In this document: positions 10,488 to 18,100 of the stretch, piece by piece
Numbering within the stretch: the stretch's first letter is position 1
Layout: each line of letters opens with the position of its first letter
Assembly: GCF_023380025.1 (NCBI RefSeq)
Contig: NZ_CP097253.1
Coordinates: forward strand, 434,001 to 498,000
Reading direction: 5' to 3'
DNA length: 64,000 bases
Source of the DNA: Sphingomonas glaciei
GTDB lineage: Bacteria > Pseudomonadota > Alphaproteobacteria > Sphingomonadales > Sphingomonadaceae
The notes under the pieces: generated by a model
What the model saw: only the letters and a program-made list of their open reading frames with translations
Told to the model about the DNA's origin: nothing
Databases searched by the model: none
Position numbers and translations under genes: made by a program

Positions 10488-10526
10488 TTTGCATGACTAT
10501 GCAAGTTCATGCATAAGAATTGCATG
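10488..10526. promoter_or_regulatory. Tandem ARG-box-like operators between argC and argR
   Basis: Two palindromes lie side by side. Box 1, TGCATGACTATGCA (10490-10503), fits the ARG-box core TGNAT-N4-ATNCA. Box 2, TGCATAAGAATTGCA (10510-10524), is the same with one extra central base. Their centres are about 20.5 bp apart, two helical turns, as in known ArgR operators. They fill the 57-bp gap between the divergent starts, so ArgR bound here would probably control both argCJBFG and itself. Confidence 0.7.
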
Positions 10527-10988
10527 ACGGGTGCTCGAAACAAACGCCTGGCGGCACTGACCGCCTTGCTCCGACGACATAGCCTGACCCGGCAGGACGA
10601 GCTCGTCCTCGCCCTGCGCGAGGCCGGCCATGAGGTCACCCAGGCCACCGTCAGCCGCGATCTCGACCAACTCGGTGCGATCAAGATCCGCCGCGGTGGG
10701 GAAACCCGCTACGCGCTGCCCGATCAGATCGACACCGCCCGTTCCGACCAAAGACGGCTCCGGACTCTGTTCGCCGAATGGGTCCGCGCGGCCGAGCCGG
10801 CCGCCAACCTGGTGGTGCTCAAGACCCCGCCGGGCTCGGCCCACCTGGTCGGCGTCGCCCTCGATTCGGCCCCACCCTCCGCGGTGGTGGGAACCATTAG
10901 CGGCGACGATACCCTGTTCATCGCCTGCCGCTCACCGGCCGAGGCGGCGGCGCTGGCGGCCGAATGGCAGAGCTGGCTCGGAAGCTAA
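10524..10988 (+). CDS. argR: Arginine repressor ArgR
   Basis: Arginine-sensing hexameric repressor. The N-terminal winged helix holds VTQATVSRDLDQLG, the family's DNA-recognition segment. The C-terminal oligomerisation and arginine-binding domain holds VVGTISGDDTLF. I chose the ATG at 10524 (154 residues, normal length) because family similarity begins there; an in-frame ATG at 10509 would add MHKNC and lies inside the second ARG box. Neither start has a clear Shine-Dalgarno. Divergent from argC, so probably autoregulated. Confidence 0.92.
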   Translation: MTGARNKRLAALTALLRRHSLTRQDELVLALREAGHEVTQATVSRDLDQLGAIKIRRGGETRYALPDQIDTARSDQRRLRTLFAEWVRAAEPAANLVVLKTPPGSAHLVGVALDSAPPSAVVGTISGDDTLFIACRSPAEAAALAAEWQSWLGS

Positions 10989-11004
10989 GCGCCGTACTCT
11001 TTTA

Positions 11005-11019
11005 TGCTGCACTGCAGCA
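11005..11019. promoter_or_regulatory. PhaR-like palindrome upstream of the esterase gene
   Basis: TGCTGC-ACT-GCAGCA is a perfect inverted repeat with 6-bp arms. Its core CTGC-N3-GCAG matches the TGC-rich operator described for the polyhydroxybutyrate-sensing repressor PhaR in Paracoccus and Rhodobacter. It lies 49 bp before the start of a PHB-depolymerase-type esterase, which fits control by PHB availability. PhaR itself is not in the window. Confidence 0.5.
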
Positions 11020-11067
11020 AAATGTCTCCTGAAGTGTTATATGGGATGCCAGGTTCGGCACAGGAGA

Positions 11068-12207
11068 ATGATTATCCCCGGTCTTCACGACACAATTACG
11101 CGCCTGACCGCGCTTCGGAACCGCCTGCCGGCCATGGCACATGACCAGGCGGACGAGCGGCTGACGGCGTTCACGGAGTTCGGCTCGAACCCTGGTGACC
11201 TGCTGGCCCATTCCTATGTCCCGGCGGGGCTCGATGCCGGAGCGCCGCTGGTGGTGGTGCTCCATGGCTGCACCCAAACGGCCGGCGGTTACAATCGCGG
11301 TGCCGGCTGGACGAGCGCTGCGGACGAGAATGGCTTTGCATTGCTCTTCCCGGAGCAGCAGCGGGCGAACAATCCCAACCTGTGCTTCAACTGGTTCTCG
11401 ACCCCCGATACCGGTCGGGGAGGGGGCGAGGTGCTCTCGATCGTCCAGATGATCGAGGCGCTATGCGCACGCTACCAGCTTGACCCGGCGAGGGTGTTCG
11501 TAACCGGCCTGTCGGCGGGCGGCGCAATGACCGCGGCGCTGCTGGCGGCTTACCCCGAAGTCTTCGCGGGCGGCGCGGTGATCGCCGGCCTGCCGTTCGG
11601 CACCGCATCGACCGTGCCCGAAGCCTTCGAGCGGATGCGGACAAAGTCGGCTTTCGGGTCGGAGCAGCTGGCCGCGCTGGTGCGGTCGGCGTCCGATCAT
11701 TCCGGGCCGTGGCCGATCCTGTCGGTTTGGCACGGCGGCGCCGACCGGACGGTCGATTCCGGCAATGCCACCGCGCTGGTCGACCAGTGGCGGGGCCTGC
11801 AGGGCCTGGCAGCAGCGCCAACGGCCTCGCAGCAGGTCGCCGGCCATCTCCGCCGTGTGTGGAGCAATGCTGAAGGACAGGAAGTGATCGAGGAATATGT
11901 GATTGCCGACATGGGTCACGGTACCCCGGTCCACCCCGTCGCTGCCAACCAGGGCGAGACCGCCGGCCGGTACATGCTCGATGCGGGCATTTCATCGACG
12001 CGCCGGATCGTGGCCTTCTGGAAGCTGGACGGCGGGGAGCGCCGCATCAAGGCAGCCTCCGCGCCGGTCGCGGACGCAAGGCCGGCGAGCGCGCGGCCGC
12101 ACGGGCGAAAGTTGCCGTCACCGGCGTCTCCACTGCGCGCAAAGCCTGCCAGCAAGGTTCAGGACGTGATCGAGAAAGCCTTGAGAAACGCCGGCCTGAT
12201 GCGGTGA
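11068..12207 (+). CDS. PHB depolymerase family esterase
   Basis: Alpha/beta-hydrolase of the esterase PHB depolymerase type (LpqC-like), likely cleaving short polyhydroxyalkanoate or other esters. It has 379 residues from the ATG at 11068, chosen for the CAGGAGA Shine-Dalgarno just before it; the open frame further upstream only shadows argR. HGCTQ (67-71, oxyanion region) and the nucleophile elbow GLSAGG (Ser149) are clear, and MGHGTPVHP near the end supplies the catalytic His. There is no signal peptide, so it is probably intracellular. The C-terminal 50 residues are basic, Pro/Ala-rich and probably disordered. Confidence 0.88.
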   Translation: MIIPGLHDTITRLTALRNRLPAMAHDQADERLTAFTEFGSNPGDLLAHSYVPAGLDAGAPLVVVLHGCTQTAGGYNRGAGWTSAADENGFALLFPEQQRANNPNLCFNWFSTPDTGRGGGEVLSIVQMIEALCARYQLDPARVFVTGLSAGGAMTAALLAAYPEVFAGGAVIAGLPFGTASTVPEAFERMRTKSAFGSEQLAALVRSASDHSGPWPILSVWHGGADRTVDSGNATALVDQWRGLQGLAAAPTASQQVAGHLRRVWSNAEGQEVIEEYVIADMGHGTPVHPVAANQGETAGRYMLDAGISSTRRIVAFWKLDGGERRIKAASAPVADARPASARPHGRKLPSPASPLRAKPASKVQDVIEKALRNAGLMR

Positions 12208-12319
12208 TCCAAAGGTCGGGCAACTTGCGCTCGAAATAGTCGGGTATCGGGGATCAAGTTACCGGAAGGTCATCCGGATTGATGTTTGCGCGACCCGCCT
12301 GCTTCGTCATACTTGCGGC

Positions 12320-12784
12320 ATGCCTTCGGCTCTCGAAACCATACTCGCCCAATATCTTCCACTGACCTTTGCCGAGCGCGATGCTCTGCAATGGCTCGAA
12401 CGCCGCGACCGCCATTATGAGGCCGGCGAGGTCGTCGTTCACGAGGGCGAGGCGCTCGATTCGCTATACATCGTGGCGTCCGGCTGGCTGCATGGGTCGG
12501 TCCGGATCCACGACGGCGGCCGGCAGATCCTGCGTTTCTATTTCGTAGGCGACATCACCACCATGATTGCAGGGAGCCGTATTGCCCGGTCGATCAAAAT
12601 CGCCGCTGGCGCAGCTTACCGTACGCAGTTTGTCTTCCAGTTCGGGTCCGGCGACAAGCTTGCAACCAGGCTCGGCGGTCAGGACGGCGAATGGTTTCAT
12701 CCTGTGGCCTGTCGTCGGCGCATCAAGCGCTCTAGCGGCCCGGCCGAGGCCTTGCGAACAGCTGAACTGATCGCGTCGACCTAG
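12320..12784 (+). CDS. Truncated Crp/Fnr-like cyclic-nucleotide-binding protein (probable remnant)
   Basis: Residues 1-80 resemble the N-terminal cNMP-binding beta-roll of Crp/Fnr regulators (YEAGEVVVHEGE, LYIVASGWLHGSV, GRQILRFYFVGDI). After about residue 82 the similarity stops, and no helix-turn-helix DNA-binding domain is found in this frame. The total of 154 residues compares with about 220-240 in the family. Another frame from 12567 has a weakly Crp-like stretch (SPLAQLTVRSL), suggesting an old frameshift. It is either a decayed gene or a ligand-binding domain without DNA-binding function; I favour decay. Confidence 0.55.
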   Translation: MPSALETILAQYLPLTFAERDALQWLERRDRHYEAGEVVVHEGEALDSLYIVASGWLHGSVRIHDGGRQILRFYFVGDITTMIAGSRIARSIKIAAGAAYRTQFVFQFGSGDKLATRLGGQDGEWFHPVACRRRIKRSSGPAEALRTAELIAST

Positions 12785-12815
12785 AACTTCCCGACCGCAC
12801 CACGAACACAGCCGA

Positions 12816-15158
12816 TCATTGAACGAGCGCCCGGAAGCGGATGCTGAAGGAGCCGTTCGTCACCAGGTGATTCTTCAGCCTGACGCGGAAGAAGGTGACG
12901 GCCGGATCGATGCCGTCGACGTTGGGCGTCGGGACATAGCCCCAGTCCGACGCCGCGGGCGCGGCCGCGGTGGTGAATTCAAGGTCGTCGGTCGTGCTCG
13001 GCAGAGCGACGTAGCTGTAGGTGAGGCCGCTCGGGCTGGCGCCATCGACAAAGGCAATCGGGCCCCTTCCGGCCACGCCGAAGTCGCGGACCATCATCCT
13101 GGTATTGGCGGGAATGGCGTCGCTCAGCACGACGCTGTTGGTGTCGGTCGGCTGGCCGCTCGGGTTGGCGACGGTGATCGTATAGGTGACGATCGCGCCG
13201 GGAATGTTCTTGGGATTGGTGAAGAGATTGATCGGGTCCCAGTAGACCTCGCCCGCCTTGGTTGCGGTGAGGGGCGCCAGGACCTTGAGCGTCGCGGTTG
13301 CGGAGCTGAGCGACGCCACGGTTTGCGTTGCATAAGCGACGGTCAGTCCGCCTGCCGGGATGGTGTTGACCGCATCGCCGGCGCTCTTGCCGGTCACGTC
13401 GGCGGCCACCGTGCAGGTCGAGGCAGCGGCCACGCTCGCGCCGCTGAGAGCCAGCGACGGGCCGTTCGCCGCCGCCGCCACGCTGCCGCCGCATGCCGTG
13501 GTCGGATTGGGAACGGCGGCATTGGCGATGCTGGTCGGATAGGTGTCGGTGAAGGCGACGGCGGTCATGGCGAGCGTCGGGTTGCGGTTCTGCACGGTGA
13601 CCGACAGTCGCGAAGTCTGGCCGATCCCGATCGGCGAGACCGAAAAGGCCTTGCTGATGACCGGCGTGCACTCCGCCCCCGACGACATGCCTGGGACGGC
13701 CGAAGTGATGATGGTCGCGCCGCCGCCGCCGTTGCCGCCCTGCGCGCCATAGGAGGCCCCGAAGGTGCCGCCATTGGCGGTGGTCCCGGCCGTCCCGCCG
13801 GTGACGGTCGCGCTGACCGTGACGCTGCTGGCGACAAAGCCGCCGCCGCCGCCGCCGCCGGGGCCATGAGCGGCGCCGCCCCCGGTGTTGGTCCCGCCAT
13901 TGCCGCCGCTGGCATTGACGGTCACGCTGGCTCCGGTGGCATCAAGGGCGCTGATCAGCGCGCTTCCGCCAGCGCCGCCGCCGCCGCTGCCATCGTTGAG
14001 GACGCTGTTGTTGGCGCTCGCGCCGCCGACGTTGATGGTGCCCGATCCGCGCAGCTTGTCGGCGCGGACGATGACGATGCCGCCGCCATCGACTCCGCTC
14101 GACGCGAGGCCGGAGGCCGGAGTTCCGGTACCGTTGTTGTTGGTGCCGGCCCCGCCGCCGCCGCCCATGATCAGCCGGTCGACGCCAAGGCTGGTGACGG
14201 CGCGACCGCCGATCCCTCCGGTCTGCGGGCAGGCGGTCGGCGCGGTACCACACCAGGCGTGTCCGCCCAGCCCGCCCGCGCCATAGCCCGCACCGCCGCC
14301 GCCGCCGGTATTCTGGTCATTGGCGAGCGGCGCACCGTCGGTACCGCCGCCGCCGCCGGTGGCAGGAGCACCGCGGCCGTAGCTGCCGTTGGCATAGCCT
14401 TCGACACCGGTGTCGAGCAGGACGTTGTTGTCGTTGAGGTAGCGCGGCGTGCCGGCGATGCCTTCGCCCTTGCCGGCGTTGGCGGCGTTGGTGGCCAGCG
14501 TGCGATAGTCGGTGTTGAGGCCGGTGCCGCCTGCGAGGTGACGTCCACCGCCGCCGCGAAAGCCGAGCGCGGCAGCGCTGATTGTCCCGCCGTTGAGATT
14601 CAGCGTGCCCGCGATGTCGAGCACGACGACCCCGCCGCTGGTCCCGTTCCAATCGGCCCCGGTGACGGTCCCGCCAAGCGTGAGGTCGGCATATTGCGGC
14701 ACGCGGATGACCTGGAAGCGGCGCTGGCCGACGGTATTGAAGCCGGCATTGGTATAGGCATTGGCCAGCCCGCCGCCGCCGCCACCCACCAGGGTCAGCG
14801 TGCCGCCGGTCAGCGCCACGCCGTTTGCGGCGCGGACGAATTCGTAGCGGCCGCTGTTATTGATGGTCGCCGTGCCGTAGGCGGCGGAGTTGGTGGTGTC
14901 GATCGTCGCGTCCTGCATCTGGATCACCAGCAGGAGGTCGCCGGCGGCGATCGGGCTGGCCGCCCCCTGCGCTGTGCCAAGCGTGATGCTGGTCGCGCCG
15001 ACTCCGGCCGAGGCGGTGGCGGGATAATAAGTGTTCACGATGCCCGACAGGCCGCTGACGATCCCGGCGCGCGACGGGACCGCGCAATAATTGGCGGCCG
15101 CGGCCTGCCCGAAGGCGAGGGCGCACAGGGCGAGGAGGAGCCTGGTCAATCGAGTCAC
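12816..15158 (-). CDS. Secreted glycine-rich surface protein with DUF11-type repeats
   Basis: A 780-residue exported protein of unknown function. Signal peptide about 1-22 (LLLALCALAFGQAAAA). Residues ~120-490 are very rich in Gly and Asn with many GGGGG runs; then come two DUF11-type beta-sandwich repeats (~493-615 and ~622-780), the second with the NPKNIPGA motif shared with the gene at 20327. The last residues, SFSIRFRALVQ, form a terminal beta-strand like those of its neighbours. The GTG start at 15158 sits one base after the stop of the giant barrel gene, so the two are translationally coupled. Last gene of the surface cluster. Candidate fibre or adhesin. Confidence 0.75.
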   Translation of the reverse strand: MTRLTRLLLALCALAFGQAAAANYCAVPSRAGIVSGLSGIVNTYYPATASAGVGATSITLGTAQGAASPIAAGDLLLVIQMQDATIDTTNSAAYGTATINNSGRYEFVRAANGVALTGGTLTLVGGGGGGLANAYTNAGFNTVGQRRFQVIRVPQYADLTLGGTVTGADWNGTSGGVVVLDIAGTLNLNGGTISAAALGFRGGGGRHLAGGTGLNTDYRTLATNAANAGKGEGIAGTPRYLNDNNVLLDTGVEGYANGSYGRGAPATGGGGGTDGAPLANDQNTGGGGGAGYGAGGLGGHAWCGTAPTACPQTGGIGGRAVTSLGVDRLIMGGGGGAGTNNNGTGTPASGLASSGVDGGGIVIVRADKLRGSGTINVGGASANNSVLNDGSGGGGAGGSALISALDATGASVTVNASGGNGGTNTGGGAAHGPGGGGGGGFVASSVTVSATVTGGTAGTTANGGTFGASYGAQGGNGGGGATIITSAVPGMSSGAECTPVISKAFSVSPIGIGQTSRLSVTVQNRNPTLAMTAVAFTDTYPTSIANAAVPNPTTACGGSVAAAANGPSLALSGASVAAASTCTVAADVTGKSAGDAVNTIPAGGLTVAYATQTVASLSSATATLKVLAPLTATKAGEVYWDPINLFTNPKNIPGAIVTYTITVANPSGQPTDTNSVVLSDAIPANTRMMVRDFGVAGRGPIAFVDGASPSGLTYSYVALPSTTDDLEFTTAAAPAASDWGYVPTPNVDGIDPAVTFFRVRLKNHLVTNGSFSIRFRALVQ

Positions 15159-15159
15159 G

Positions 15160-18100
15160 TCACTTGCCCCCGGCCCGGCCGAACAGAGCGGCGGGCGTAT
15201 CCTGGTCGAACTTCAAGCGCAGCGTCACATAGGGACCGGCGCGGGTATAGCGGGCGTCCGAGAAATCGCGGTCCCGGAAACCCTTGATGTTGTAGCCGAG
15301 GCTGACCCAGCTGTTACGGACCGGCGAGATGCCGACCGACGGACCGACCAGATAGTCGGCGGTGCCAGACGAAGCGACATGACGGACCGCGGCATTGAGG
15401 CTGAGGTCGAAGCGCTCGCTGAGGTCGCGGCGGACCTCGAGCCCGACAAGGTTGCTGAAGCCGGCATAATCGTCGGCGCCGAACGTATCGAACACGTACT
15501 TCGACCCCCAGTAGAGCGACAGCTGATAACGCTGATACGCGCGCTCGGGCGTGTCGCGGTCGTCGATGCCCGACCATCCGACGAGGTTCACCGCAAGGTT
15601 GTTGACGACCCGGCGGGTACGGGCGTCGCCGACCACCGCCAGGCCGTCGAAGCCAAGCAGATTGCCCGGCGCGGTGGTGGCGCCGCGACCGTTGGCGATT
15701 TCGTCCCAGCGCAGCTCGAGCTTGTCGAGCACGGCCCAGCGCGACCACAAAGGCCGCCAGGCGAACGAACCGTTGGCGAGGCCGAGCGTGGCGACGGTGC
15801 CGTCGGCGCTGCGGATCCGGCTGAAGCGAGCGGCGGCGGCCATGCTGATCCCGTCCTGGGTCTGGCGAAGCAGTGCGGTCGAGAGCGCGATGCGGTCGTC
15901 GAAATCGCCCCGGCGCACTTCGCCGCGTGCGGTCCAGCTCAGCACCGGAGTGCGGTAGGTGGCGCCCGCGCTGACCGCCCAGAAATCGTCGCTGATCGTC
16001 TTGCCTTCGTCGAGGTAGCCGCCGGCGGCGACCGGGTGGTTGAGGTTGACGATCTGGTCGGCGGTGATGGCGCCTTTCAGGGTGCGGCTGCCGTCGACGG
16101 CCAGATCGACGCTCCAGCGCGGGCTGAGGTTGAGCGACTGGCTGATGCCATAGAGGCCGAAGGTGCGACCGCCATATTCGCCCATGCCCTGCTGGTTGAC
16201 GGTGGTCGCCAGCCGCATCCCGCGCCACGGCGAGGCTTCGATGCCGAGGCTGGTGGTGGCGGTATCGACCTTCGCGCCGTCGGTGATCTCATGGCTGGCA
16301 AGCAGGCGGACGTCGGGGCGAACGGCCCACGAAAGGCCGGCGCGGTAGCGGTCGGGGAAGTCGAGGCTTTCGCCCTTGCCGGCCAGACCAACCGCCGCGT
16401 CGGCGTCGAGCTGGAGGCGGTTGCCGAACAGCTGCTGCGAACCGCCGACGGTGACCTGCTGGCTGACCAGCTTCTCGCCCGAGGGAACCTCGTCACGGGC
16501 GAACTGGTAGCCGCCGCGAAGCGAGGTGCGGACCGCGCGATATTCGATCTGGCTGCGCAGCGCGTCGCGGCTGGCGCCGGTCGCAAGCATGTCCTCGTGC
16601 CAGCCGCCGACGGTCAGCGACAGACCCTGCGCGCGGCCGAGGCGGAGGTCGGCGCCGAACTTGCGGGTGCCCGCTTCGGCCCGGTTGAGCTGGCCGACCC
16701 CGAAGCCGAGGTCCTGCTGGCGGAAGTAGGCGAGGGCGTCGAGCGTCTCGCCGCGATGCTCTGCTTCGAGCAGATAGGCCTGGCCCTGGCGCTTCTCGCC
16801 CGCGGCGTTGGTGCGGCTGGTGGCGAGTTCGGCGCGCACTTCGGTGGCGGCGCCGAGACGGGCCTTGGCATCGATCGCGGCAAGGTCGCTGGTCTGCGCG
16901 GGGTCGGCATCGCGCAGCGCGGTGGCGCCGATCTCGGCGTGGCCTCCGGCGACCCGGGCGACGGCGCGCAGGCCACCGTTCCAGCGGCGAGTGCCTTCGC
17001 CCCGGGTTTCGTAATCGACGACGATGAAGATCGGATTGCCCTGGCCGTCGCGGCTGGCGATCGGCTGGCGGAAGCCGATGCTGCCGGCTTCGTAGCTGAT
17101 GTCGTAATCGGCGTGGCGGGTCAGCTCGCGCGCCGAGAGGATGAGGTTCGAACGCAGGCGATCGCGCGTTTCGACCCGGACCTTGTCCGAGTTGATGACG
17201 ATGTCGGTGCGGCTGAGCCGGTAGAGCGAGGCGAGGCCCGAGCCCTGGATCTCGTCGCGGGCGAAGCGGAAGCCGGTGTCGGCGGCGAACGCCTGCACCG
17301 CCAGCTTGTTCGAGCGAAACTCGCTCTTGAGGCCGGTCAGGCTGCGGCTGTAGCGGGCCAGCTGGGTGTCGTTGAAGCCGGTCTCGAGATCGCCGAACAG
17401 CGCATAGAACTGCGGGCGTTCGAGCCGGAGATAGACCTTGCGGCTGCTGGCGGCGTCATAGGCCTGCTCGTTGCCGTCGGCATAGAGGTCATAATAGCGC
17501 TGCGGATCGATCACGCCGCCGAGCGGGCGGCGGGCGTCGCGGCCGGTAGCCTTGTCGCTGTCGTAGGCCATGGTCAGCAGCCATTTGCCGAGGATCCGGC
17601 CCTTGGCGAAGAAGGCGACCTGGCCATCGGTGAAGCGCTTGGGCGCGCCCTTGCCGCCGAGCCGCTCGGCATGGTCGTCGAGGACGTTGAAGCCCGCGGT
17701 GCCAGCGGCGAAGCCGACCACCACCCACGGCTGGTCGCCCGGCGCCATCCAGCCGCGCACGATCTCGCGAACCTGGCGGCGTTCGACTTGGTGGGTGAAG
17801 GCAAGCTCGATCGAGCCGGCCTGGGTGGTGGGGGCAAGCTCGATCAGCGCGATGCCGTCGTCGGTCGACACCTGCCAGGTAGGTTGGGCACGGTCGGCGC
17901 CGGACAGCTGGCGGGCTTGCTGAAGGTCGAGGTCGCTGGCGACGCGATAAGGGGCGGTCAGCTGGAAGGTGCCGGTGACGCCCTTGCGGACCGGCTTGCC
18001 CGCGCGGTCGGTCAGGCGGATCGCGACGATCGCGCGGGTGCGGCCATCGGCGATCAGCGTCGAGCGCGACGGCACCAGTTCGGCGCGAGCGACGCTGTTG

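Noticed and set aside
10630..11067. Upstream extension of the esterase frame through argR
   Set aside because: This part lies in argR in another frame and has shadow composition; the ATG at 11068 has a Shine-Dalgarno.
13700..14800. Dense CCGCCGCC runs resembling a microsatellite or repeat array
   Set aside because: They are Gly codons of the glycine-rich domain on the minus strand, not a separate repeat element or CRISPR.
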